DNA from: Streptomyces sp. R44
Lineage (GTDB): Bacteria > Actinomycetota > Actinomycetes > Streptomycetales > Streptomycetaceae
DNA length: 64,000 nucleotides
Direction: 5' to 3'
Assembly (NCBI RefSeq): GCF_041053105.1
Contig: NZ_CP163444.1
Coordinates: forward strand, 7,596,501 to 7,660,500
Below, piece after piece: positions 25,646 to 34,025 of the stretch (its first letter is position 1; every line of letters begins with the position of its first letter). The notes under the pieces are model-generated. The model saw only the letters and a list, made by a program, of their open reading frames with translations. It was not told the origin of the DNA and searched no databases. The position numbers and the translations under genes were made by a program.

Positions 25646-26035
25646 TTGATCGACTTCCATTTGGATGCTCGAAGTCGCGTTGCGCCGTATGCCCAACTGG
25701 CCCAACAGGTCCGCCGGGCGCTCCGTCTCGGCATGCTCTCCGTCGGGGATCAGTTGCCCACCGTCAAGGACGTCGTGGCCAAGGTCGCGATCAATCCCAA
25801 CACGGTCCTCAAGGCGTACCGCGAGCTCGAACACGAGGGTCTGGTCTCGCCCCGGCCGGGAGTGGGGACCTTCGTGATCCGCACTCTCGCGGACGACTCG
25901 TTGGCGGCGCACGACCCGCTGCGGAAAGAGCTGGAGCAGTGGCTGGCCAAAGCCCAGTGGGCCGGACTTGACGAAGAGAGCATCGAAGCCCTGTTCACGA
26001 CCACATTCCGGACATTCGTGAAGGTGAGGAAATGA
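25646..26035 (+). CDS. GntR-family regulator, YtrA subfamily
   Basis: Small regulator of 129 residues: a winged helix (about 8-75) with QLPTVKDVVAKVAINPNTVLKAYRELEHEGL, followed by a short helical dimerisation tail, as in YtrA-type proteins that lack a large effector domain. TTG 25646 is chosen because GGGAGGA lies six bases upstream; an ATG at 25622 falls inside the operator region. The stop overlaps the ABC ATPase start by four bases (ATGA), so the genes are translationally coupled. YtrA regulators typically repress their own ABC operon and respond to cell-envelope stress (family knowledge). Confidence 0.9.
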   Translation: MIDFHLDARSRVAPYAQLAQQVRRALRLGMLSVGDQLPTVKDVVAKVAINPNTVLKAYRELEHEGLVSPRPGVGTFVIRTLADDSLAAHDPLRKELEQWLAKAQWAGLDEESIEALFTTTFRTFVKVRK

Positions 26036-26934
26036 CGTTCGTCCTAGAAGCGGAGGGCCTCGGTAAGAGATACGGCCGCCACCAGGCCCTGACCGACTGC
26101 AATCTGCAGATTCCGGCCGGCCGGGTGGTCGGACTTGTCGGCCCCAACGGAGTGGGCAAGTCCACCCTCCTCGGGTTGGCCTGCGGGCTGATCCAGCCGA
26201 CCGAGGGGACCATAAAGGTGCTCGGCAACCGGCCTGGCGCCAGCGCGGAACAGTTGGCGCGCGTGGGCTTCGTCGCTCAGGACACCCCCGTCTACGCGAA
26301 CCTGACCGTCGCCGAGCATCTGCGGATGGGCGCCCAACTGAATCCGCGCTGGGACCAGACGCTGGCGGAGCGCCGGATCCGACAGCTCAACCTCAAGCTG
26401 GATCACAAGGCGGGAAGCCTCTCCGGCGGTCAGCGGGCCCAGCTCGCCCTGACCGTCGCAGCCGCCAAGCGTCCCGAACTGCTCATCTTCGACGAGCCGG
26501 TCGCCGCTCTGGACCCGCTGGCCCGGCGTGGGTTCATGCAGAACCTCATGGAGTTCGTGGCCGAGCTCGGGGTCAGCGTCATCCTCTCCTCGCACCTCCT
26601 CGGCGACCTGGAGCGCGTCTGCGACCACGTCATCGTCCTGGGGGAGGGGCGCGTCCAGCTGGCGGGCGAGGTCGACGACCTCGTGGCCGAGCACTACCGC
26701 CTGGTCGGGGCGCTGGGTGACCTCGACGACCTCCCCGCGGGGATCGAGGTCATCCAGGAAGGACACACGGACCGCCAGAGCACGCTGATCGTGCGTTCGG
26801 CCGAGCCGATCCCCCACTTCATCACCGAGGCCGCGCACCTCGACCTCGAAGACGTCATCCTCGCCTACATGAGCCGGTCCGCGAACGCGTCGGTGACCGG
26901 TTCGGCGCAGCAGATCAGGGAGGCCCGTCAGTGA
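26032..26934 (+). CDS. ABC transporter ATP-binding protein
   Basis: Cytoplasmic ATPase of 300 residues. Walker A is GPNGVGKST, the signature is SLSGGQRAQ, Walker B is LLIFDEPVAALDP, and the switch His is in SSHLLGD. The C-terminal 80 residues are the extension usual for ABC-2-type export systems. It overlaps the regulator upstream (ATGA) and the permease downstream (GTGA). With the membrane partner it probably forms an efflux or envelope-stress transporter. Confidence 0.93.
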   Translation: MTFVLEAEGLGKRYGRHQALTDCNLQIPAGRVVGLVGPNGVGKSTLLGLACGLIQPTEGTIKVLGNRPGASAEQLARVGFVAQDTPVYANLTVAEHLRMGAQLNPRWDQTLAERRIRQLNLKLDHKAGSLSGGQRAQLALTVAAAKRPELLIFDEPVAALDPLARRGFMQNLMEFVAELGVSVILSSHLLGDLERVCDHVIVLGEGRVQLAGEVDDLVAEHYRLVGALGDLDDLPAGIEVIQEGHTDRQSTLIVRSAEPIPHFITEAAHLDLEDVILAYMSRSANASVTGSAQQIREARQ

Positions 26935-27920
26935 TCTGGCTGACCTGGAGGCAATTCCGTGCACAGGCGCTGACGGCCGCGGTCGCCCTGGTGGGCCTCG
27001 CGGCGTATCTGGTCTATCTGGGCACGCAGATGCGTGACTCCTACGACAAGGACGTCGCCGGATGCGCGGCCGGCGGCAACTGCGAAGCCGTCGAGAAGCT
27101 GTTCCTGAACGAGTACGAGCTGCCGGTGTTCCTGGCCAGCGTCCTGCTCATCGCCGTCCCGGCGCTCATCGGCCTCTTCTGGGGCGCGCCTCTCATCACG
27201 CGCGAACTCGAAGCCGGCACGCACCGGCTGGTCTGGAACCAGAGCATCTCGCGGACCCGCTGGCTCATCGCGAAGCTCGGCTTCGTCGCGCTGATCACCG
27301 CGATCGTGGTCGGTGTGTTCAGTCTGCTGCTCACCTGGGCCGCGAGCCCGTACGACCGCGTCCAGGGGGAGCGGTTCGATGCCATCGGGTTCATGTCCAG
27401 GAACATCACGCCCGTGGGATACGCCGTCTTCGCCTTCGTCCTCGCCGCGACGGTCGGACTCCTCATCCGGCGCACCATGCCGGCCATGGCGATCACCCTC
27501 GCCGCCGTCGCCGCGATCCAGATGATCGTGCCGTTCGGGATCCGGCCGCACCTTCAGGAGCCCGTCTCCGCCACGGTGGCGCTGACCGCCGACACCCAGT
27601 TCAAGGCCTTCCGGGACGAGGGCGACGCGGTCCAGATCCTGGGCTACAACATTCCCGGCGCCTGGATGCTGGACAAGACGCACACGCTGTACGACGCGAA
27701 CGGCAAGGCGTACAGCGAGAAGAGCTTCGAGAGCTGCTTCTCCGTCGACATGGACAAGATGAAGGAGTGCGTGGCCAAGAGGAACCTGCACGTCGAGGTG
27801 TCCTACCAGCCGGCCGACCGCTACTGGCGATTCCAGTGGATCGAGGCCGGGGGATACCTCGTGCTCACCGCACTGCTGGTGGCCTTCTGCGTCACGCGGA
27901 TCCGCCGGCCGCTGCTCTGA
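26931..27920 (+). CDS. ABC-2-type transporter permease
   Basis: Membrane component of 329 residues, begun by GTG 26931 overlapping the ATPase stop. It starts with MIWLTWRQFRAQAL, typical of this transporter class, and has about six membrane segments. A large external loop after the first helix contains two Cys (CAAGGNC), and another loop near residues 220-290 contains two more, so extracellular disulfides are plausible. It is the last gene of the operon and is followed by a hairpin. Confidence 0.87.
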   Translation: MIWLTWRQFRAQALTAAVALVGLAAYLVYLGTQMRDSYDKDVAGCAAGGNCEAVEKLFLNEYELPVFLASVLLIAVPALIGLFWGAPLITRELEAGTHRLVWNQSISRTRWLIAKLGFVALITAIVVGVFSLLLTWAASPYDRVQGERFDAIGFMSRNITPVGYAVFAFVLAATVGLLIRRTMPAMAITLAAVAAIQMIVPFGIRPHLQEPVSATVALTADTQFKAFRDEGDAVQILGYNIPGAWMLDKTHTLYDANGKAYSEKSFESCFSVDMDKMKECVAKRNLHVEVSYQPADRYWRFQWIEAGGYLVLTALLVAFCVTRIRRPLL

Positions 27921-27957
27921 GCGACCCGACTGCGCGATAGTCACTCGAGGCGGCCTC

Positions 27958-27982
27958 GGTCCCTCCCGGGTCAGGAGGGACC
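27958..27982. terminator. Hairpin after the GntR-ABC operon
   Basis: GGTCCCTCC (27958-27966) and GGAGGGACC (27974-27982) form a perfect 9-bp stem with a 7-nt loop between converging genes. Confidence 0.75.
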
Positions 27983-28005
27983 GCTCCGGGGTCGTGTGCT
28001 CGGGG

Positions 28006-29097
28006 CTACCGCTTGTGACCGTGCTGCACGTCCAGGCAGAGCGCCCAGACGTCGGAGTAACTGCCCTGGGAGGGGGAGCTCCCGCTGTGGGTGGCGGCCG
28101 TCCAGTACGACGGGTTGGCGTCCCCGTCGCCGACCGGGGTTCCGGCGGCGTCGCTGGGGAAGCTGCCGTTGAGGTGAGGGCCGCCCGAGGTCGCCTTGCT
28201 GAAGTCGGTCGTGGTCACGTTCCCGCCGCTGATCGCGGCGCCGCCGCTGACCAGCCGACCTTCCTCGCGGGAGCAGCCGGTTGTCGCCGTCTGTCCCGTG
28301 GAGGCCGTGTTCGGGCCGCTGACCTCGGTGAAGTGGACCGTGGTGGAGACGTGCTTGAGGTCGATGTCGGCCGTGCTGCAGATCGCGTAGGCGTACGTCA
28401 TGTTGTCCGCCCCGCGTCCGCCGCCGATCCCGCCGACCGCCGTCCAGGAGTCGGGGTCGCGTTCGCCGTCACCCGCCGCGATCGAGCCGAAGTGGTGCGC
28501 GGCGTCGTCGAAGGTGGGGAAGCCGGCGATCGGCTTGAGGCTGCCGACACTGGCCGGGGTGGTGCGGGCGCCGCCGCCGATCAGGACGGTGCCGCCCGGG
28601 CAGGTCGCCGTCACGAGCTTGGACGACAGCCCGGTGGTGGGGCCGTTGGCCTTGTTCATGACCACCTGGGTGTGTCTGATCAGGTTGGACTGCAGACAGA
28701 GCGCGTACGGGGTGGTGGAGAAGGCGTCGCTGCTGCGGCTGCCGCTTCCGCCGAACGCCATCCAGTGCGTGGGGTCGGTGCCGACGACCCCAGGGGTGTC
28801 GACGTACTCGGTGGCGCCGTCGGCACTGGGCGCCATGCCCATCACGTGGTTGCCGTTGGACATCTCGTCGTTGCCGATGGCCTGGTCGGCCCCGCCGCCG
28901 GAGACGAGGCCGTCGGGGAAGTCGGCGTGCGAGGAGACCCCGGTGAACGGGGTCGCGGGGCCCATGGTGGCCCCGGGGGTGACGACCGTGACGTCCACGG
29001 TCTTGGCGTACGCGGCTCCCGGCACCGCGACGGTCAGCAGGGCGGCCAGGATCAGGGCCTTGCCCGTGGCGGAGCCCCGCCGGATGGTCGTGCTCAT
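28006..29097 (-). CDS. Secreted protein of unknown function (363 aa)
   Basis: Exported protein with a clear signal peptide ending near GAAYA-K. The mature part shows three related segments, each with a Cys and a phrase like GGTVLIGGGARTTP or REEGRLVSGGAAISGG and a YALCLQ/YAICST/WALCLD end, so it is an internal triplication with conserved Cys pairs. I do not recognise a named family. AGGAGAG precedes ATG 29097. A broken paralogue of its C-terminus lies immediately upstream, indicating a former tandem pair. Confidence 0.75.
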   Translation of the reverse strand: MSTTIRRGSATGKALILAALLTVAVPGAAYAKTVDVTVVTPGATMGPATPFTGVSSHADFPDGLVSGGGADQAIGNDEMSNGNHVMGMAPSADGATEYVDTPGVVGTDPTHWMAFGGSGSRSSDAFSTTPYALCLQSNLIRHTQVVMNKANGPTTGLSSKLVTATCPGGTVLIGGGARTTPASVGSLKPIAGFPTFDDAAHHFGSIAAGDGERDPDSWTAVGGIGGGRGADNMTYAYAICSTADIDLKHVSTTVHFTEVSGPNTASTGQTATTGCSREEGRLVSGGAAISGGNVTTTDFSKATSGGPHLNGSFPSDAAGTPVGDGDANPSYWTAATHSGSSPSQGSYSDVWALCLDVQHGHKR

Positions 29098-29112
29098 CGG
29101 ATTCTCTCTCCT

Positions 29113-29136
29113 GTGCTCGTGTGCTCGTGTGCTCGT
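29113..29136. repeat. Three copies of an 8-bp unit GTGCTCGT
   Basis: A perfect 3 x 8-bp tandem repeat lies in the 5' leader of the minus-strand secreted protein gene, just upstream of its ribosome site. Such short arrays can vary by slippage and might alter leader length. Confidence 0.85.
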
Positions 29137-29166
29137 GTGGAGGGTCGGCTGTCGGGAACGGCTGTC

Positions 29167-29336
29167 TCAGACGCCGTCGTTGGCGCACAGGGCCCAGGCG
29201 TCGGTGGACGTGCCGGGGGAGGACTGGCCTCCGGTGTGCGCGGAGGCCGTCCAGTACGCCGCCGTGGTGGTCCCGTCGCCGACCGCGGCGCCGCCGGAGG
29301 TGCTGGGGAAGCTTCCGTTGAGGTGGTCGCCGCCCG
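29167..29336 (-). pseudogene. C-terminal fragment of a paralogous secreted protein
   Basis: On the minus strand this fragment reads DHLNGSFPSTSGGAAVGDG, then AAYWTASAHTGG and DAWALCANDGV-stop. The neighbouring intact gene has PHLNGSFPSDAAGTPVGDG, PSYWTAATHSG and DVWALC at its end. No start or signal peptide remains, so it is a truncated tandem paralogue. Confidence 0.88.
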
Positions 29337-29687
29337 CACGGCGATCAGGGACCGGAGATCCCGTGGGAGCGCGGTGCCGTGGAGGGGAGGGCCCATCCAG
29401 GAGTGCCCACCACGCCTTCCGGGCCTTGCGGCTGAGGCCCTCATGTCAGTGAAGCCGTGGGGAGGTGGGTGAGACGACTGTTCGGGAACCCGGAAAACCA
29501 CCCGCTCGCGCCGCCCTGGACTGGGTGATCAACCAGCGCGACGGCGTCCGCGGAACTCCTGGGGGCGTGGGCACGCCGACCCTTTCGCCGCATTGTTGAC
29601 GGATCGCCAGCTCTCATCCCGGGGGAACGGGGTGCGATGCCGTACCTTCTCCCCGGTCGGCAGCTGATCGTTCCAAGGAGATCGCCC
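29337..29687. other. Intergenic region without recognisable gene
   Basis: About 350 bp between the truncated paralogue and the DUF1345 gene. Reading frames here lack codon bias or family motifs on both strands. It probably holds decayed sequence plus the promoter of the DUF1345 gene, whose AAGGAG ribosome site is at 29675-29680. Confidence 0.5.
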
Positions 29688-30389
29688 GTGCAGGAACGTG
29701 CTCCTCGACGTGCCCGGAACCGGTGGCTCTCCGAGCGGCGTCGGTCGGCGGTGAGTGGGGCGCTCGCGGTCGGGACCGCTTGGCTCCTTGTCGGCATCGA
29801 CGGCAGTGGGATGCGGACGTCGGCGGCGGATGTGGGTGTCCTCGTACTCCTGGCCTACCTGCTTCCGTACCTCCTGCTCACCTCGGTCGCGTTCTCGACC
29901 GCGTCCCCGGAGCGGGTACGCAACTGGGCCCGGCGCAGCGAGCGCGGGACCGTGCTCCAGCGGTACGTCCTCGGTACGGCGCCCGGGCCGGGGGTCTCCC
30001 TCTTCATCGCGACCGGTGCCTTCGTCGTCGCGGTGGTCTGGTTCCCCGGCCACATCGACTCGGCACTGCCCAGACCGGCCCGCGGAGTGGTGGCCCTCGT
30101 CCTGGTGGCCGTCGCCTGGATCTGGGTGGTCGTCGCCTTCACCGTGGCCTTCCACGCCGACGACCTCGTCGAGGACGAGCGGGCACTGGAGTTTCCCGGC
30201 CCCGAGGAGCCCGTCTGGGGTGACTACGTGTACTTCGCCCTGTCGGTCATGACGACGTTCGGGACGACGGACGTCACCGTGCTGTCCCGGGAGATGCGCC
30301 GGACGGTGGCCGCCAACGCCGTCATCGCGTTCATCTTCAACACGATCACCGTGGCCAGCGCCGTCTCCGCGTTGAACACGGCTGCCTGA
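29688..30389 (+). CDS. DUF1345 membrane protein
   Basis: Membrane protein of 233 residues with about five helices. The C-terminus has the family motif YVYFALSVMTTFGTTDVTVL followed by RRTVAANAVIAFIFNTI, which resembles the pore-loop region of potassium channels in outline. Function is unknown. GTG 29688 is chosen because AAGGAG lies seven bases upstream; an in-frame ATG at 29637 has no ribosome site. It stands alone and is followed by a hairpin before a converging gene. Confidence 0.85.
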   Translation: MQERAPRRARNRWLSERRRSAVSGALAVGTAWLLVGIDGSGMRTSAADVGVLVLLAYLLPYLLLTSVAFSTASPERVRNWARRSERGTVLQRYVLGTAPGPGVSLFIATGAFVVAVVWFPGHIDSALPRPARGVVALVLVAVAWIWVVVAFTVAFHADDLVEDERALEFPGPEEPVWGDYVYFALSVMTTFGTTDVTVLSREMRRTVAANAVIAFIFNTITVASAVSALNTAA

Positions 30390-30413
30390 CGATCGGCCGG
30401 GGACAGCCGGTGG

Positions 30414-30438
30414 CACCGGCTCCGTCGCGGAGCCGGTG
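30414..30438. terminator. Hairpin between converging genes
   Basis: CACCGGCTCC (30414-30423) and GGAGCCGGTG (30429-30438) form a 10-bp perfect stem with loop GTCGC, 25 bp after the DUF1345 stop. Confidence 0.8.
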
Positions 30439-30465
30439 AGGCGTGGCCGTCCGGATCCGGGAAGG

Positions 30466-31413
30466 TCATCTCCCCTTGGAACGTGCGGACTCGAACGCCG
30501 CCAGCGGATCGCCCTGCGTGCGCCAGGGCCAGTCGGTGACCTTTCCGCCGATGGTCTCGAAGAGCGGAGCGGCCTCGCGGCGCCTGTTGGACACGGTCAG
30601 CGCGTAGGCGAGCAGATTGAGATCGGCCAGAGTCGCGGCATGGCTGAAGAACGCCGGCTGCCCCCACGTGGCCGCTGCCCGCTCCAGGAACGCAGCCGTC
30701 TGCGGACTGTCCCAGTGGTTGCGGGCAAGCAGCGCATCCGTACCCCCACGGCCCACTATCGCGTGGTAGCGCATCACATCGGCGGTGAGCTCGACGGCGG
30801 CGCAAGGTGCGTTCGCCGGCATCCGTATCCGCACGGAGTCGACGAACTCCACCATCTGGGCAGTCGAACCCGCTTCCTCGGGGCTCAGATAGGCGAGCAT
30901 GCTCAGATATGCCTCGCGATGCCATCGATCCCGCGTCAGGATCTCATTCCAGATCGCGAAGACGTCCGAGTTCGGGTAGCGCTCCAGACGCGCGACGCCC
31001 AGCATGACGAGCCAGGGCGCGGGGTCCCGCGGGTCGATCTCCGACGCCAGCAGGCACCTCTTCCATATGGAGGACGCGTCGGCCAGAACACCCGCGGTGC
31101 GGCCCTGTTCGAGCTCGGACCAGGCCTGGAGTACCAGGGCATCCGGGTTGCGGGGGTCCCGCGTCACCCATGCGGCCGGCAGGTGCGACTCCGACAGGAA
31201 ACCGGCGAGGACGGACAGACGGTGCGCCCTGCGGTCGAAATCCTCGGGGCTCTCCTCCATGAATCGGGCGAGCTGCGCCACGCAGATATCCGTCGTCCCG
31301 AAGGCGCTGGACCGGCTCGTCGAAACCAGACGCTTGAGGAGCTTGCCCAGATCGGTGTCGTCGAGTTCCGGGGCAAGACGAGGACGTCTGCTGCGATTTG
31401 AAAGGAATGCCAT
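30466..31413 (-). CDS. Hypothetical helical-repeat protein (315 aa)
   Basis: Cytoplasmic protein of 315 residues with no signal or membrane segment. Its middle has regularly spaced helical pairs (RDPRNPDALVLQAWSELEQG, DPAPWLVMLGVARLERYPN, RDRWHREAYLSMLAYLSPEE) typical of TPR or similar alpha-solenoids. I know similar Streptomyces hypotheticals but no function. Codon use is normal. It is monocistronic between two converging or distant neighbours. Confidence 0.72.
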   Translation of the reverse strand: MAFLSNRSRRPRLAPELDDTDLGKLLKRLVSTSRSSAFGTTDICVAQLARFMEESPEDFDRRAHRLSVLAGFLSESHLPAAWVTRDPRNPDALVLQAWSELEQGRTAGVLADASSIWKRCLLASEIDPRDPAPWLVMLGVARLERYPNSDVFAIWNEILTRDRWHREAYLSMLAYLSPEEAGSTAQMVEFVDSVRIRMPANAPCAAVELTADVMRYHAIVGRGGTDALLARNHWDSPQTAAFLERAAATWGQPAFFSHAATLADLNLLAYALTVSNRRREAAPLFETIGGKVTDWPWRTQGDPLAAFESARSKGR

Positions 31414-31592
31414 GAACAGATACTAAGAGTGACGCAACGCAACGCAATGTTCTGACCTGGATCGTTACCGGATGCTTGCCGCAGCCTGAACGCCGGGTGG
31501 AGGGACGCCTGACCGCACCTCCGGGCCCGGTGCCGTCGGTGGTGGCGCCGAGCCCGGGGCAGGGGGCCGTTCCGGCCGGTCGTGCGGGTGCC

Positions 31593-33041
31593 TCACCCGT
31601 GGCGCATCAGGCGTTTGACGAGGCGGAGGCCGAGGTCGGTGAACGGTGGCTGTGCCAGGCGCAGGGTGTCCGGCCCCAGCGGCTTGTTCAGGACCGGCTT
31701 GAGGTGGGAGAAGGTGCGCCAGGAGTACGTACCGTGATAGGCGCCCATGCCGCTCGCTCCGACGCCGCCGAACGGCAGTCCCGTCGTCGCGACGTGCACG
31801 AGGCCCGCGTCGTGGACCACCGCGCCGGACGAGGTGTTCCGTTCGAACAGGCGGCGGGTGCGGCCCGAGGACGTGAAGACGTACAAGGCGAGGGGCTTGT
31901 CCCAGGCGTTGACCACCTCCACGGCCTCCTCGGCGGAGGCGACGGGGACGATCGGCAGGATCGGCCCGAAGATCTCCTCCCGCAGTACGGGGTGCGCCGC
32001 GTCCGGGCCGAGGGACGGCCGGCCGGCGCCGACGGGGACGGTCACGACCGTGGGCGCGAGGTAGCGTTCCGACCGGTCGTGTTCGCCGCCGATGACCACG
32101 TCCGCCCCGTCGAGGAGGCCGACGAGACGGTCGTACTGTCGCTCGTTGACGATGCGGCCGTAGTCCGGGCCGGTACGGGGATCGGGGCCCCACAGGTCCT
32201 TGATCGCCGCCCGCAGAGCGGCGACGAGCGCCGGGACACGGTCCGGCGTGGTCATCACGTAGTCGGGGGCGACGCACGTCTGGCCGGCGTTGGTGAACTT
32301 CGCCCAGGCCAGCCGGCGGGCGGCCCGGTGCAGGCGGGCGTCGTCGTCGAACCACACCGGGGACTTCCCGCCGAGTTCGAGCGTCACGGGTGTCAGGTGC
32401 TCCGCCGCCGCGCGCATCACGACACGACCCACCGTCCCGCTTCCGGTGAACACGATGTGGTCGAGCTTCTGCGCAAGAAGCTCGGTGGTCTCCGGCACTC
32501 CTCCCTCGACGACACGCACCACGCCGTCGGGGAAGTAGCGGGGTACGAGTCGGGTCATCAGCTCCGAGGTCGCCGGGGCCAGCTCGCTCGGCTTGAGCAC
32601 CGCCGTGTTTCCCGCGGCCAGCACGCCGGCGAGTGGGGCGAGCAGGACCTGCACGGGGTAGTTCCACGCGGAGATCACGAGTACCACTCCGAGCGGCTCG
32701 GACACCAGCCGGGCGCGGGCGGGCCACAGTGCCAGGGGGACGGGACCGCGTTTCGGCCGAGCCCACCCCCGGAGTCGCCGCAAGGTGTGGTTGATCTCCG
32801 CGAGGACCACGCTGATCTCGGTCAGCTGCGCCTCCGCCCGGCCCTTGTGGAGATCGCTCCACAGAGCGGCCTCGAACGCGGCCTCGTTCTCGGTCACCAT
32901 CGCGCGCAGCGCGTGCAGGGAGCGGACGCGGGCGGCCAGGGGGCGGGTCGCGCCGGAGTCGAAGAGCCGCCGCGCGTCGGCCACCGTGTCGGGGATCCGG
33001 GTGGCGGAGTGCAGGAGCCGGTCGGTTGTCGTCGTGGGCAT
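31593..33041 (-). CDS. Aldehyde dehydrogenase family protein
   Basis: NAD(P)-dependent aldehyde dehydrogenase of 482 residues. Cofactor-binding and catalytic motifs are complete: [24 protein letters not shown], Glu222 in LELGGKSP and nucleophile Cys256 in [10 protein letters not shown]. The C-terminal end, with [20 protein letters not shown] and FSHLKPV, is typical of class 3/coniferyl-type ALDHs. ATG 33041 is used, with GAGGTG upstream. It diverges from a TetR regulator across a perfect dyad and is probably induced by a toxic aldehyde or a related ligand (inference). Confidence 0.95.
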   Translation of the reverse strand: MPTTTTDRLLHSATRIPDTVADARRLFDSGATRPLAARVRSLHALRAMVTENEAAFEAALWSDLHKGRAEAQLTEISVVLAEINHTLRRLRGWARPKRGPVPLALWPARARLVSEPLGVVLVISAWNYPVQVLLAPLAGVLAAGNTAVLKPSELAPATSELMTRLVPRYFPDGVVRVVEGGVPETTELLAQKLDHIVFTGSGTVGRVVMRAAAEHLTPVTLELGGKSPVWFDDDARLHRAARRLAWAKFTNAGQTCVAPDYVMTTPDRVPALVAALRAAIKDLWGPDPRTGPDYGRIVNERQYDRLVGLLDGADVVIGGEHDRSERYLAPTVVTVPVGAGRPSLGPDAAHPVLREEIFGPILPIVPVASAEEAVEVVNAWDKPLALYVFTSSGRTRRLFERNTSSGAVVHDAGLVHVATTGLPFGGVGASGMGAYHGTYSWRTFSHLKPVLNKPLGPDTLRLAQPPFTDLGLRLVKRLMRHG

Positions 33042-33062
33042 GGAGTCACACACCTCAATACG

Positions 33063-33081
33063 AAACGAAAGCTTTTCGTTT
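33063..33081. promoter_or_regulatory. AAACGAAA-GCT-TTTCGTTT operator
   Basis: A perfect 8-bp inverted repeat with a 3-bp centre lies between the divergent ALDH and TetR genes, 22 bp from the ALDH start and 45 bp from the TetR start. It is the obvious TetR binding site for both. Confidence 0.78.
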
Positions 33082-33125
33082 ACTGTAGCGGAGGGGCGCC
33101 CGTCGCGATACGAGAGAATCGCTCC

Positions 33126-33815
33126 ATGACGAGGAGCGACGACGCCACGCTGAAGGGGCGACCGAAGGATCCGCGCGTCGACGCGGCCCTGATCGACGCG
33201 GCGATCGAGGTCCTCAAGGAGTCGGGGTGGGCCGCGTTCACCACCACGGCCGTGGCCCGGCGCGCCGGCGCCTCCACGGCCTCCCTCTACCGCCGCTGGC
33301 CCTCGAAGCAGGCACTCGCCGGCGCCGTGGCCCGGCACATCGCCCTGGACGAACTCGGCGGCGTCGACACCGGCTCCCTCGAAGGCGACCTCCGGGAGTT
33401 CCTCGTACGCAAGCAGCGCATCCTGGGCGCCTCCACCGGCCCCGCACTGCTGTCGCTGATGGGCCAGGCCGCGCACGACGCGGAGCTGCGCCGGATCCTC
33501 CACGACGACGTGTACCTGGTGGTCCGCGAGCAGCTCGACACGCTCATCGCCCAGGCCGTTCGCCGGGGCGAACTGAGCCAGGGCGTGGGGCCCGATCAGC
33601 TCGGCGTACTGACCCTGGTCCTGATCGGCACCGTCGCGGCCCGGTCGGTCTTTTTCGCCGCCCCCGCCGAGACCGCCCCCGCCGTGGCCGCCGCCGCTGA
33701 GGCCACCCCCGCCGACGCCGACGCCGACTCCGCGTCCGGCTTCATCGAGGCCGAACTCCAGCTGCTCCTCGCCGCACTGGAGCGCGTGAGTGCCCCCGGA
33801 GGCCGTCGTGAGTGA
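33126..33815 (+). CDS. TetR-family regulator
   Basis: Repressor of 229 residues. The HTH region has [25 protein letters not shown] then [20 protein letters not shown], the TetR signature, preceded by a basic arm ([11 protein letters not shown]). The ligand domain ends with an alanine-rich low-complexity stretch near residues 185-205 that is unusual but in frame. ATG 33126 places the HTH correctly. It probably represses the divergent aldehyde dehydrogenase gene and itself through the dyad between them. Confidence 0.9.
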   Translation: MTRSDDATLKGRPKDPRVDAALIDAAIEVLKESGWAAFTTTAVARRAGASTASLYRRWPSKQALAGAVARHIALDELGGVDTGSLEGDLREFLVRKQRILGASTGPALLSLMGQAAHDAELRRILHDDVYLVVREQLDTLIAQAVRRGELSQGVGPDQLGVLTLVLIGTVAARSVFFAAPAETAPAVAAAAEATPADADADSASGFIEAELQLLLAALERVSAPGGRRE

Positions 33816-34025
33816 CGGCGCGAGGCGCTGACCCGGTTCTCCTCCGGCCGGTCGGCCGGGCTTCGGGCGCGGTGCGCCAGGTCCTCGTAGCGGACCGGGT
33901 GCAGGAAGACGGTATGCCAAAGGGCGGGGTCGTTAGTCGCGCTCGCTGCTAGCAGGAGGTGCGGCTTCCTGTTCTGTATACCAAGATCTACGATGGCGGC
34001 CCTGCCATGAGCCTCAGGAGGTCCT

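Noticed and set aside
31476..33815. A 779-residue open frame running through the antisense of ALDH into the TetR gene
   Set aside because: Only the part from ATG 33126 is protein-like; the upstream part is antisense to the aldehyde dehydrogenase.
33816..34025. Minus-strand frame with [19 protein letters not shown] and a GTATAC dyad near 33976
   Set aside because: The peptide matches no family I know and has no start or stop context; the 6-bp dyad is too short to call an operator.
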